DNA from: Osedax fenrisi
Taxonomy: Eukaryota > Annelida > Polychaeta > Sabellida > Siboglinidae
Assembly: GCA_964019155.1 (NCBI GenBank)
Contig: OZ025245.1
Span: 15,360,019-15,424,018, forward strand
Direction: 5' to 3'
Length of the DNA: 64,000 nt
The translations under genes and the position numbers were made by a program. The notes beneath the pieces were generated by a model, which was not told where the DNA came from, made no database searches, and saw only the letters and a program-made list of their open reading frames with translations. Positions 1 to 11,704 of the stretch are shown piece by piece; position 1 is the first letter of the stretch, and every line of letters starts with the position of its first letter.

Positions 1-237
1 ACGTTATTATTATTATTATCATTACGTTGTTTATTGATTCAGTATTTTTTTGAACGCATTGTAACTATAAAGTATGTAATCCCTTCAGTGAGCGACGTAC
101 AATGTACACTGTACAATGTACACTGTACTATTACTATGTGCAATGTACATGTGTGTATGCTCCGTATATTGTGTGTGTGTGTGTGTGTGTGTGCAATTAT
201 GTTTCTATTTGAGAATGGAATAGCTATTTTTGCAATA

Positions 238-297
<60 letters not shown>

Positions 298-470
298 TAT
301 ATATTTATTATAATTATAATAATTATTATAATTACAATTATTATTATTACTATTATTATTACAACTATTATTATTATAATTACAATGGTTATCATCATTG
401 ATAGCAGCATTAAGCGCGAATAGCTAACGATTATTACTACTTACGTAATCGTCATGTGATACCACCCCTA
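1..470. repeat. Low-complexity left edge: (GT)n, (TA)n and ATT-rich DNA
   Basis: The window opens with ATT-rich DNA. A short run of overlapping TGTACA palindromes follows at about 98-145, then (GT)n near 170-193, (TA)n at 240-296 and an ATT/ATA-rich stretch to about 400. Reading frames across this region encode only runs of Tyr-Ile or Ile and have no coding character. I see no gene here. Confidence 0.8.
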
Positions 471-508
471 TGACGTCACTACTTATGACGTCACTATTTA
501 TGACGTAA
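471..508 (+). promoter_or_regulatory. Three CRE/ATF-like sites at exact 15-bp spacing
   Basis: The palindromic octamer TGACGTCA, the consensus CREB/ATF site, occurs at 471-478 and 486-493. A one-base variant, TGACGTAA, lies at 501-508. All three begin exactly 15 bp apart and the spacers are similar, so this is a small tandem array. It could be a real cAMP-response or bZIP enhancer, or an incidental three-copy repeat. No gene start is recognised next to it. Confidence 0.45.
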
Positions 509-1105
509 CTACTACTAAATACTTACCGAGTTTTCTTATTAATATAGCGTCATTTACCATTATACGCGCGTGTGTTCGCGAGTGTGCGTGTGTGCGAGTG
601 TAAGAGTGTAAGAGTGTATATACGTTAGTGTAGAGTGGAATAATGTAATGTCGTGTACATTCGTTACGTGTACGACATATATAAATGCAATTGAAATAAA
701 TAATTTCTTATTTATTATTGTATACATTTTTTCAAACATAAATAATAATAATCGTGAATTATAGGTGTTTTGTTACTATAGTAATATAATAAATATAAAT
801 AAAAACATAAACTTTTCATATTAAAGTTTCATATTAATATTCATATTAAGTTGTATACTATTATATATATACCAGATAGTCCTTTATACCGAACACAGCA
901 TGTTATCTTCGTTACATCATTGGACTTATGTATTCAAATACATATATGTACCTATAGGTACATTTATTCTATAATGACATTAATGTAAATAAATATCGAA
1001 TTCGAAATGAGTCATATCGATTAGGAAACGATAATAGTTGTCAATCAAAACTGAAATATTTCCTTATGAGAGTTTTAAATTCACGTCGATAACATATATG
1101 TATAT
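509..1105. other. AT-rich non-coding stretch, no gene seen
   Basis: This holds a GT/GA-rich patch (about 560-650) and otherwise AT-rich DNA. A 16-bp perfect palindrome, TGTACCTATAGGTACA, lies near 948-963. No splice-bounded or conserved coding sequence is visible. Confidence 0.6.
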
Positions 1106-1108
1106 ATA

Positions 1109-1166
<58 letters not shown>

Positions 1167-1169
1167 TAT
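1106..1169. repeat. (TA)n with inverted flanks, 64-bp palindrome
   Basis: The left flank ATAAAC (1106-1111) and right flank GTTTAT (1164-1169) are exact reverse complements around a pure TA core. The whole block is therefore a perfect palindrome able to extrude a cruciform. Confidence 0.7.
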
Positions 1170-1363
1170 GATTCCTTATCCTTAAATACCAAAGTATAGC
1201 AATTAACTGCAGATATAGCATATGTTAACAATATTATTAACTATTAACTATGACCTATAGGTCCAGAAGAGGAACTATAGTTATATTTAATCGACTTAAA
1301 AAGATACTAATATAACACTGGTGTAAGCTACATTAATCTATTATTACCTATATAATAGTAAAC

Positions 1364-1424
<61 letters not shown>

Positions 1425-1513
1425 TTACTGTAATAATTATATGTAACAATTTATATATCTTACATCTTGTATACTATTATAATAGTTGATATGATTAATT
1501 TAGTTGATGATTA
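1170..1513. other. AT-rich stretch with a (TA)n array
   Basis: It contains (TA)n at about 1371-1420 and otherwise unremarkable AT-rich DNA. No gene is seen. Confidence 0.6.
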
Positions 1514-1525
1514 TATAATAGTTGT

Positions 1526-1603
<78 letters not shown>

Positions 1604-1615
1604 ACAACTATTATA
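1514..1615. repeat. 102-bp perfect palindrome with (TA)n core
   Basis: The 17-bp arm at 1514-1530 (ending GTTGTATACA) is matched exactly by its reverse complement at 1599-1615, with pure TA between them. The palindrome therefore extends beyond the microsatellite into unique flanks, which a simple TA slippage tract would not explain. Confidence 0.8.
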
Positions 1616-1789
1616 GCATTCTAATAAATAACAACTAACTATTAATGAACAAAATAAAAATAAAATAAATTATAAATTTTAAATAAATTAAACACGTAAT
1701 TAGAATATATAATTAAATTAAATTAAATGAGTTAATTGATTATTTAAATGTATTATCATAAAATATCTTATTATATTATTTTAGATATA

Positions 1790-2496
1790 GGGGAAAGTAA
1801 CCGGTAATACGGACAGTGTCCGAATACGGACACTCTCGGTATCTCATAAACCATAAATCCTACAAAAAATGTTAATAAATAAACATTCATGATCATATAA
1901 ATAAGTATTTTTTTATTTTAACTTATTTAAAATAGAGCTGATATATCAAATAAACTGATTTTTTTATTACGTTTTTAAATTTATGAAAAAAAAATGTCAA
2001 CTTAAACCTTCTCAAGAATATATAAATGTATCGATAAAATATAACATAATATTATTAAAAACAAAAGCATTCAAAAATTATATATATAATTTCTATATTT
2101 GTTATCAAATATTCATTAAGTTATATTGTATTATCAATTAAAAAAATAATAAAAATAAATAAATTATTAACTAATTAAATTAGAATAAATTATTCATAAA
2201 ATTAATTATAAATAATGTAATTGTAATTTGTCTGATTGATTCCTCAATAATATATAGTTTATTTAGTGGTATATAGGGTGTCCGTATTCGGACATACATG
2301 TCCGAATATGGACCCATGGGTACCGAATACGGACACCCCCGTGATCTATTGAGTTAAAAGATTAAATAAAATGTTAAAATCATAATAATATCTATAATCA
2401 TATAATATTAATATATTGTAATTTTTAATAAAATTAATGAGTCATAAAATGTTAAAACCATTTATTGTTAAAGTATCCGTATTAGGTTACTTTCAT
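1790..2496 (+). mobile_element. MITE, GGGGAAAGTAACC family, copy A
   Basis: The left end GGGGAAAGTAACC is preceded by TA. The right end carries the complement GGTTACTTTC, slightly decayed at its last bases. The word CCGAATACGGACA and its complement recur near both ends and in a central inverted cluster at about 2278-2333. The element matches copy B at 47344-48248 in opposite orientation, including the AT-rich interior with the GTTTAT.. and ..GATTGATTC segments. There is no transposase. The TA target suggests a Tc1/mariner-like mobiliser, but that is inference. Confidence 0.75.
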
Positions 2497-2499
2497 TAG

Positions 2500-2739
2500 T
2501 TGTACTGTCTTTCGGCCATGATTTACTCGAGAAAAACATTAAAGAGTATTGATGACAGTATACAACCTTGTCGCACTCCAACTGTAGTTTTACAAGTTTA
2601 CCTTGAGCATTATTGATCAGGACTGCACTATAGGAGTTGTCGAAAGAACTAATACGACAACTCTACTATAGTAGACTAGCACTATAGTGCAGTCCTGGTA
2701 AATAATACTGAATGTATACCTATATAGATATATATATAT

Positions 2740-2775
<36 letters not shown>

Positions 2776-3560
2776 GGTATAAGTGATTTGATCATCACGT
2801 TGATTTCATTCTGGATTACAAACTTGTGCATTGCGGACCATAATCAATCAAGATATACTCTATCAAATGTTTCCTTAACATACATGAAGTTATGGAATAA
2901 GTTAAAATCACCTTTATTAAGTTGAATATTAAATTGCATAAAACGAGGTTATTATCACTGTTGATATCCGCACCCGGATTAGTTCTCGTTGAACTTCGAA
3001 TAATAATCTATTTAAATCTTTGTGGAATTAGTATATAGTTTATTATCTTATATATATACTAGTATACTAGTCCATTGGGTGAATGCCATATTGTGATTCT
3101 TGAGTTTTTATGCGAATGTAGTGTATTGGCTATAAATAATTTATATTTATCTGCGAATTCTAGTAGTCTTTGTCCGATATCGTTCATGTCACCTATTCCG
3201 AATCATCCAACACACCCATTCCTTTGTAAATGTTTCCCAACGTTGGCGTTCAAATGCGTCCCGTTTCCTTATATTATTAATAAGTCCTTTTTATTGAATA
3301 ATCTATAGTTTTCTCTACGTTTTCATAACAATCTTCAATGTATTCGTCAGTATGTGTTATTGTAGGAACTTATAATGTATGGTTATGTTCATGGGGCATG
3401 CCTTAAGTCTTATCGAGATTATTCGACTAGATATAGCCGTATAGTTGGGTACACAATTTGTGATTTACTTTCTTACAATGAATCTGACACTTTCATGATT
3501 TGTTCTTGTCCACTGTAATATAGTTGATGACCTTCATTCGTTGTTATTTCACCAGTACCG
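2500..3560 (-). pseudogene. Decayed LINE (endonuclease and RT fragments), antisense
   Basis: Reverse-strand translation gives a recognisable endonuclease piece at about 3110-3230: a stretch reading FGIGDMNDIGQRLLEF followed by ANTLHSHKN. This is the region just before the catalytic SDH segment in APE-type LINE endonucleases. Further down, 2545-2900 aligns by eye with the RT of the LINE at 32208-33640, sharing the words around ..CAACCTTG..CGCACTCCAAC and ..ACTCTATCAAA. Stops and frameshifts interrupt every frame. It is an old, heavily mutated relative of the 33-kb LINE and non-functional. Confidence 0.6.
2607..2706. repeat. 100-bp foldback inside the LINE remnant
   Basis: The arm ending CAGGACTGCACTATAG is repeated in reverse complement at the right end (CTATAGTGCAGTCCTG), with a second inner pair GAGTTGTCG / CGACAACTC. 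The left arm aligns with the LINE RT sequence near 33200, so the right arm looks like a local inverted duplication of LINE DNA. Confidence 0.65.
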
Positions 3561-3788
3561 ATTAGTATTGTGTCGTCAGTCCTACAACAACCCGTTTATA
3601 TATGCTAAGTTATGTCGTCAGTTCTTCAATGTTTACCGACTTTTCTCAATGTCCGTACACTCCAGTTTCAGTAGTTGACGGTCTCGAATAGTTAAAGGTA
3701 TGGAGTGGTTTGATTATTTGAATATTATTATTATTTCCGGTAGCTAATGTGTCACTCTCATCCTGGTTAGTATTGTCTAGTATTGTTA

Positions 3789-4422
3789 TAGGGTGTTCAC
3801 ACGACGCGGGTTTAAATTGTCGTAGTTACCAATAACTGACAGCGGAAATAAAAAATAAAGTAAATAAATAAAAATTTCAAATTCTAATAATATTTTAATT
3901 TATCTATTATAATTACATTTATTATAATTATGGATACTTATTTGGATACTTATTTAAATAATTTATTATGTTTAATAACTGACGAAATTGCACTGGATAT
4001 TTCGTATGAAAATATCAGAATGAGAACTATAGGCGCATAATTATTTAAAACGATTCTCGATATTTAAAGCATTAATTAAACTACTTTTTATTATATCTTT
4101 ACTTGAATTATTTAATTTTGTATATTCTATATAATGCATGTTTATATTGTATTTTATATTGTAGTAATACGATTAATTATATAAAAATTATTCAGTATAA
4201 TATTTTTATAAAATATTGTAAACATTACCAAAGATAGTAAGATATTTCGGTCCAGCATTCATTTCGGTCCAGCAAAAAATAGGATATTTTCTATTTTTGC
4301 TGTACGACGAGAAAAATAGGAATCCGAGTAAATGCTGGACTATCTAAAATCTATGATTTTGAAGAATTCGTTCCAGCATTTGTTCTTACGACAAGCAAAA
4401 CACGCATCGTGTGAACACCCTA
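3789..4422. mobile_element. 634-bp MITE, PIF/Harbinger-like
   Basis: The ends are TAGGGTGTTCACACGA and its reverse complement TCGTGTGAACACCCTA, flanked on both sides by TTA. A TTA/TAA 3-bp target duplication is characteristic of PIF/Harbinger. The interior is AT-rich with several FROM-end words (CATTTCGGTCCAGCA, TTCCAGCATTTGTTC) repeated near the right end. No transposase is encoded. The TIR resembles that of the 107-bp element at 49331-49437. Confidence 0.75.
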
Positions 4423-4429
4423 TTAGTAT

Positions 4430-4660
4430 AGTATATATCCTAGTTACCTACCGATGGGTGGCGCTGTCGTTGTTTATCCGGATCACGAACGATCCGGCAT
4501 GATTTGGTGTGTTGTTGTACTTGTCATATTGTTGTACTTAATTATTGCTGTTGGCTTATTAGACTAGATGGCGCATATATCCTCTCTTATAGGACACCAT
4601 CGCGCGATGTTAGCCCACTTGACGAATTGGTTACCATGATGTGGCGCGAAATAAGTGAGT
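4430..4660. other. CpG-rich unique segment with GGCGC (CTCF-like) words
   Basis: This is a rare GC-richer patch. It holds TAGATGGCGC at 4565-4574, a perfect match to the CTCF core YAGRKGGCRS, with weaker relatives GGGTGGCGC (about 4456) and GATGTGGCGC (about 4638). It also contains the palindrome CCGGATC..GATCCGG at about 4478-4497. It may be an insulator or enhancer; no open frame with coding character is present. Confidence 0.35.
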
Positions 4661-5139
<479 letters not shown>

Positions 5140-5400
5140 CTCTCTCTCTCTCTCTCGTTATTTCACGCTCTCTCTCGCGCTCTCGTCAAATTGACACCTG
5201 CGCCGCGTGCAAGTCGCTAATCCTTATCTGGCGTTATTATAATTAGCGCCGCCAGGACGCGGCACTGTTACCACTATTGCGTCATCGGTCGCCGCTAATT
5301 GCGTAATATCGTGACGTAACGTTTAGTCGGTGATATTAATACACGCCCACAATAATTATTACGTCAATACATTACATAGCGCGCTAGCATATTATTTGTT
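5140..5400. other. CpG-rich unique island
   Basis: A (CT)n tract at about 5132-5157 is followed by GC-richer DNA. It contains GATA-type (TTATCT), homeodomain-type (TAATTA-like) and bZIP-like (TGACGTAA) words, and the near-palindrome GGCGTTATTATAATTAGCGCC split around 5232-5252. No reading frame of interest is seen. It may be cis-regulatory. Confidence 0.3.
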
Positions 5401-6120
5401 ATAAATATGGTATGCATATTATTAATGTGTATATTGGAATTATATATAGTATATATATATATTATATATTTATATATCATATATGTATCATATAACATAC
5501 ATATACAAATATATATGCATTTAGTGGTAAATTAAAATTAATAAAGGTAAAAAATTACGTCATAAAATATATAAATTTAGATTTATTAACGACCGAATCT
5601 ATTTGTGTACATATTCATTCCACTCGATTTATATATATATAGTTAAATATCGATATACCATCTCTAAATATGTGTCTTTGATCGAGATATCGATGTATTC
5701 TTATATATATTGGTACAAAAACTAAACTAGCATGTTATTTAAATAGCACAAGTAATTAATAATAAATTTGTAAAAATCTGAGTTAGATGAGTTTCTGAGA
5801 TATATAGAGTGTCTGAGATAACGATAGTTGACTGTAATCTGCATTCCTTTTATTGTATTGTCTTTATTTATGTAATAATTGCCGCCGTTTCCCTCGCTAT
5901 TGTTGTTCGCAAATAATCGATAATGTGTATGTGTATGTTTGTGTGTATGTTGGTGTGTGCGTGTGTGTCTGTGTGGGGGTGTGTGTGCGACTCATCGTGC
6001 GTGTGTCATATTAGTGTGGGTGTGTGTGTGTGGGTGTGTGTTTTCGGATACATAATCTGCTAAACCATCATCGGGAAATAAATGTGTATTCGTTTATTGA
6101 TGCATACATCAAGCCTATAT
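5401..6120. other. AT-rich stretch, then (TG)n-rich DNA
   Basis: AT-rich non-coding DNA to about 5920, then an interrupted GT-rich microsatellite at 5925-6045. No gene is seen. Confidence 0.6.
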
Positions 6121-6199
6121 ATAGGCTATAGGTTATAGGTTATAGGTTATAGGTTATAGGCTATAGGTTATAGGCTATAGGTTATAGGCTATAGGCTAT
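6121..6199. repeat. Heptamer minisatellite AGG(T/C)TAT
   Basis: About eleven tandem copies of AGGTTAT/AGGCTAT alternate between the two variants. It is a clean 7-bp tandem repeat. Confidence 0.85.
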
Positions 6200-6307
6200 T
6201 CGTGTTTATGTACGTATACATAATAAACACGCATTACAATGAGTTCATCAACTATTGTAATAGTTGAATATATATATACAATATCACGATTTATATATGT
6301 ATATATG

Positions 6308-6344
<37 letters not shown>

Positions 6345-6434
6345 GTGAATTAGTTTTATCATTACAAAATCCTCCAAATTTCATATCTTCAGAATTAAAA
6401 AAATATGGACATCACTTTCCAGAAACCTTACTTA

Positions 6435-7262
6435 AACTCTAATAAATTCTCTTGTACTTTCCCGAATTGACTACTGTTCTTCCCTACTGAATTTACTTCC
6501 TGCTAAAGCTACTGCTCCAATTAATCGGATTATTCTTTCCTCAATACGTACTACTTACTGTATAACACGACTGGAACACTCTACTACAACATCTCATCAA
6601 TTATCTCGTATGTCTACCCTTCTCCCTCAGGTGTAAATTACGAATACTATCTATAATCCATAAATCAATATATTCTTTCACCCCTAGCTGTATCTCTGAT
6701 TTAATTAAAAAACGTACTATATTACCTTCTATTCGTTACCAAAATGATCCTCTACTTATCTCCCAAAACTATAGTAAAACTTCCCTAAATTCTAGAGCTT
6801 TTAAAAATTCCGGTCCAACACTGTGGAATTCTCTCCTTCCTACCATTCGTTCTATTAGATCCAACAAAACATTTATAAATCTTAATTATTCTTTTCTCTC
6901 TACCCATAATCATTAAATCATCCAACTTATTATTTGTGTCCGTGTTATATTAAATGTATATCATTATTAAATTGTTATTGTATTATTATTATCTTATTAT
7001 TATATAACACTATATATAGTATACTATATCCATGCAGTCTGTAGTATATAAAAATATACCATATAAATGCAGACTGTAGTATATAATAGTCCTTTACATT
7101 ATTTAGTATTGTTGTCCGTGGTATATTGAATGTATATTATTATTAAATTATTATCGTATTACTATTATATTATTATTATTTTCTTCCCGCACGAGCGAAG
7201 GGGTCTACATGACCCTATTTTAGTGCTAATAAACTCAATATCATCATCATCATCATCATCAT
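6435..7262 (+). pseudogene. L2/CR1-type LINE 3' fragment
   Basis: Translation gives the RT C-terminal hallmark LINSLVLSRIDYCSSLLN at the left end. Further right, out of frame, is the family's terminal segment (GPTLWNSLLPTIRS). Several frameshifts and stops separate them. The 3' untranslated part contains a tandem duplication: the block beginning TGTCCGTG near 6940 recurs near 7112. It finishes with CTTCCCGCACGAGCGAAG and (ATC)n at about 7240-7262, a simple-repeat tail typical of this LINE group. It is 5'-truncated and dead. Confidence 0.7.
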
Positions 7263-7500
7263 TAGTACTGTAGGTTAAATTACTTGGAATTATGTATATC
7301 ATTTAAAGCATATCAATTTAAGCATTCAAAATATCTATATATATATATATATATATATATAACTTATAAGTAATAAATAGTTATAAACATATACATAAGT
7401 TACATAGCGGTAATCAATAATTAAACTCTGTATGACATGCACGGGTGAGATTAGTACTGAAAGCGTATGACCACACACACACACTCTGTGCCGGATAAAC

Positions 7501-7563
7501 CACGCGATATTACGCGATATTACGCGATATTACGCGATATTACGCGATATTACGCGATATTAT
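7501..7563. repeat. Decamer minisatellite ACGCGATATT x6
   Basis: Six exact tandem copies of the 10-bp word ACGCGATATT, with a final TATGC variant. The period equals about one helical turn and each unit holds two CpG. Confidence 0.9.
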
Positions 7564-7890
7564 GCAGGCGATTTACATAAACTCAGCAGGCGAACAAACA
7601 ACGCCTATCTACGTATAAATAAACATTGCGTAACGGAGAGCATTGTTAGATCGCCGCCGCCACCTCCTCCTTTATTACCGATCGATATTCTATTATCTCT
7701 TTTATATATCTCTAACAATATGTTCGGCTAATTATGGGCGCGAATTGGGCGGAGGAGGAGGCGCGGCCGCAGGAGGAGGCGCGGCCGCAGAATTTAGTGG
7801 GCGTGGTTTCGCCGTAAATTCGGCGTATATTCGTTTGACGGCGTCGCAATATGGCAGGATAATACCCTTACGGCGTGTATACGTATCATA
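7564..7890. other. CpG-rich unique island
   Basis: GC-rich DNA with a duplicated GGAGGAGGCGCGGCCGCAG word (two copies in tandem at about 7752-7789). A short frame here translates to glycine/alanine runs and lacks support as a protein. It could be promoter-like. Confidence 0.35.
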
Positions 7891-7973
7891 ATTATATGTA
7901 TATTAGTGACACCTTATATACTCCTATTCGAATACTCCTATATAAATAATATATATTATAAGGCTTTTTGAGT

Positions 7974-8010
<37 letters not shown>

Positions 8011-8188
8011 CATAGTATACTATATATAGTATACTACTATATATATGTAGTACTCTATAAAGTATTATAATATGTATTACAATACAGTTCATAAAATTAA
8101 TATATATTATAAAGTGAATGTCATGTATATCGATAAATGTAGTAACTATGTTGTATTACTATGTCAAGTATGTGTATATATATATATA

Positions 8189-8603
8189 CAGTAACTCCCG
8201 ATAAGTCAAATTCGCAAGGGACAGGGAAAAGTGTCCGACTTAGCGAGATGTCCAACTTATCCGAGATTCAGAAAATCATGCAAATAAGACATGCGACGCG
8301 CAGCGTGAGATAAAGGGTTACCGAAATGGGGAATTATGCAACAATCCATAACATAAAATGTTGTATTCAATAATATTACTTACTAAAATTATAATATTCA
8401 TTATTTAAAGTAAACATTTCTGACAATTTATAAAAAGTCCCACATATCCAGTATAAAAATCATAAAAATGACTATAATATGTGTCCGACTTATCCGATTA
8501 ATTGAACATGGATCTAGATACAAATCCAACCAAACCAACTAAATGTGTCCGACTTATCTAGAAGTCCGATTTATCCGTAGTCCGACTTATCGAGAGTTGA
8601 CTG
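8189..8603. mobile_element. 415-bp MITE, pogo/Tigger-like
   Basis: The left end is CAGTAACTCCCGATAAGTC. The right end, read in complement, is CAGTCAACTCTCGATAAGTC. Both are flanked directly by TA (8187-8188 and 8604-8605). The CAGT..CTCTCGATAA start and TA duplication fit pogo/Tigger elements of the Tc1/mariner superfamily. The word GTCCGACTTATC recurs at least five times towards the ends. There is no transposase, so it is non-autonomous. Confidence 0.8.
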
Positions 8604-9651
8604 TATGTACAAAGAAATACTATGGAATATTATTAATGACTGTTAGTCCATTAAACAAAAATTGAAACAAACTAAATAAAATGTAATAAACAGAAATAGT
8701 AAAAAAAAATATAAAATATTCAAATCATATATGATAGTATACTAATAAAATTATTCCATTAGATTTCTCATTAAATACATATAAGTATATTTATATTTTC
8801 ATATAATATCCAAGTCCTTGCAAGCAATGTATACATTATACATTGTATACAATGTAAACTACGTATTCACTGTATACAATGTATACTATATATGTATATA
8901 TGTATATATGTATATACATACACTGTATATACATACGTATATGTATACATATATGCAGTTTACATCACTATGATATGAAGAGACATACTTTGCATAAAAA
9001 GTACTATTTTAATAAATAGTGTCTCGATCTTTAGATACGGAATAACATCAAGTCCTCGTTAGTAAGGTCACAATATCCACAGATAATGAGTATAGTGATA
9101 TACATATATAAAGTATACTTCATGTGTATACAATTTTCGTTGTTATAATTTGTTAGAAGAATATATTTATATCGTATACTATCTATAGATTACTAATATC
9201 ATTAAATATAATAATTAATATATTTAATTAATAAAATTTGAAATAATAATGATCAAATGTTTCCTTACTTCAAACCATTTAAAATTAATAATATCTAAAT
9301 TATTTAAATAAATTTTACAGTATACATATATATATATATATATTCTTACTTCAAACCTGTTAAATTAGTAATATTTATAATATAATTTATAGTATATATA
9401 TTATTGTGGTTTCCAATCAATGTATGTAATACATTTTATAATTCACTCTATATCGCATATTTAATTTATTTTAATTAATATGTATCATTAAAGAAGTGTT
9501 AGGTATATTTAAAATAGTATTACTTTTAAAAATATAACATCTTTGTATTTAGAATACAATATTATTTTTGTTTTTAATATTATTAATGTTTAGTTATATG
9601 TGTACATATACTATAGTACTATATATAGTAAAACCGATGATTTATAAAAAA

Positions 9652-9653
<2 letters not shown>
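8604..9653. other. AT-rich desert with TGTATAC palindromes
   Basis: AT-rich DNA with overlapping palindromic GTATACA/TGTATAC words at about 8826-8955 and a short (TA)n near 9322-9340. No gene or recognisable element. Confidence 0.55.
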
Positions 9654-9692
<39 letters not shown>

Positions 9693-9797
9693 ATATATGT
9701 GTGTAAGTATGTGTGTATGTGTGTGTATATGTGTGCGTGATTTCAATATATACATATTAGTATTATTTATTATTATATATATTAGTAATTTTAATTT

Positions 9798-9841
<44 letters not shown>

Positions 9842-9845
9842 CCAA
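9654..9845. repeat. Compound (TA)n/(TG)n microsatellite
   Basis: Two TA arrays (about 9657-9686 and 9799-9835) enclose GTGTGTATG-type repeats. Reading frames across it are Ile-Tyr artefacts. Confidence 0.85.
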
Positions 9846-9864
9846 TTGAAAGAAATTGTAACAC

Positions 9865-10215
9865 TCATCCCAGTACGCCGGTATTAAATATCCTAGTTAT
9901 AAATAAATATATCGAATGTCCCAGCCTCCCTGCCCGCCTGCCCTCCCCTCCCGCCTGACTCCCTACGACCGACTTGACGAAAACCAGAGACGAGCTCCCG
10001 GCCCGGTAATAGTAGCCCGGTCGAGCCGCTGGTGGTGTTGCTATGACCGGTGGCCGTAGTAGTAGTCGCTGATGACCACTGGTCAAGCCCGTACGATAAT
10101 TGTAGTGGTCGAGCGTAGAGATAACGACGCCACCTAGTGTAGGAGGTTATCTCTCCCTCTCTCTCTGTATTCACACGTGACCGCGGTGATAACACTTAGC
10201 GCGATGAGTCATCGG
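9865..10215. other. CpG-rich unique island with CTCF-like word
   Basis: A GC-rich island in AT-rich surroundings. The word CGCCACCTAGTGT at 10128-10140 reads ACACTAGGTGGCG on the other strand, close to the CTCF consensus. An almost identical word, CGCCACCTAGCGT, sits at 35049-35061. A frame of about 100 codons is open on the minus strand but resembles nothing I know and is rich in Arg/Gly, as expected from GC-rich non-coding DNA. Confidence 0.35.
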
Positions 10216-10401
10216 TCCTCTAGTACGTATATATATACGTATATATGCGTATATATATATACGCATATATCCGTATATACTCATATATACGTATATATAT
10301 ATACGCATATATACGTATATATATATTTATATATATACACATATATACATATATATACGTATATATACGAATATATATACGTTTGTACAGGGCTTTCAGC
10401 A

Positions 10402-11670
10402 CACTGTTAAAAAAAACCCTTTAGTTTTCGTGAAATAAACCCTTTAATCGATGACCGTTTAATGAAAGGGTTTGGTAACCTTTAGTTAAGCTTTTTTTCA
10501 AACTAAAGGGTTTAGGTCGACTATTTACTAAAGGGTTTGTAAACCTTTAGTTATGCCGTTTTTCGAACTAAAGGGTTTGGTATAATAAATTACAAACCCT
10601 TTAGTTACGCATATTTTATACTAAAGGGTTTCGTGCGAATATCCACTAAAGGGTTTGAAACCCTTTAGTTAAGCTATTTTTATACTAAAGGGTTTCGTGA
10701 AAATATCTAATAAATTATAGAAATTCATAAAATATTATTGAATTGATTATCAGTTGTATTTTAATTTGTATTATTATAATTAATTAAATATTATAATGTT
10801 TTAAATGTTATGTTATACATAATATTTAATAAACGTATAATTGTTATATATCCAATATTGAGTATTTAATTAAACATGATTTCCAATCGTATAATCTTAA
10901 TTAATATACTTAATTTCCAATGTAATACAAAGGTCTGGTTTATCTAATTCGAGTTAGGTAATTATAAAATTTGAATATAAATATTGATTATTTATTAAAA
11001 TTTCAATTTTAAAATAACATTTTATTTATATAATGACGAATATTACCTTAAATATAAAATAAAAATAATAATTGATTACTAATTTTTATTAGGGTATAAT
11101 TAAATAAATATTTTAAAATAGAGAAAATTTTATAAAATAATATAGTTTTACTTAGAATAATTAATAATGTTGGCATAATAATTGTGTATATAATAATTAT
11201 TCGAATCACCACTATGAATTTTGTGAAACCCTTTAGTATCTACGAAATACGATTAAAGGGTTTTGTTTAGCGAAACCCTTTAGTTATTTATATTTTATAA
11301 AGTAAAGGGTTTTGAAAGCTATTATATTAACTCATAAATAGAAACCCTTTATATATGCAAATTTAAGGTATTAAAGGGTTTCGACAAACCCTTTAGTTTC
11401 ATATTAAATACGACTAAAGGGTTTTCGACTAAACGAAACCCTTTACGTATTGATATTTTATAAAGTAAAGGGTTTTGAATGCATTTATTTTGTATGGATA
11501 AATAGAAACCCTTTACGTGTGCATATTTAAAGTACTAAAGGGTTTCTACAAACCCTTTAGTTATATACGAAATACAAGTAAAGGGTTTGGTAAATAAACT
11601 GAAACGAAACCCTTTACTTATTGATATTTTATAAAGTAAAGGGTTTTGAACGCTATTATTTTTAACAGTG
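10402..11670. mobile_element. 1.27-kb TIR element packed with AAACCCTTTAGT words
   Basis: The terminal inverted repeats are CACTGTTAAAAA (10402) and TTTTTAACAGTG (ending 11670). Inside, the word AAACCCTTTAGT and its complement ACTAAAGGGTTT, with small variants, occur roughly 28-30 times. They are confined to two blocks (about 10410-10695 and 11222-11650) on either side of an AT-rich core without the word. Copies alternate in orientation. There is no coding sequence. A CAGC word lies at or next to both outer ends and may be a target duplication, but this is not secure. The TIR matches the element at 30176-31159. Confidence 0.8.
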
Positions 11671-11704
11671 CAGCTGGTAGTACCACGTGATATAGGTGTG
11701 AGGG

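Noticed and set aside
9893..10195. 100-codon minus-strand frame in a CpG island
   Set aside because: Arg/Gly/Thr-rich composition is expected from GC-rich DNA; an overlapping alternative frame is equally open and neither resembles a known family.
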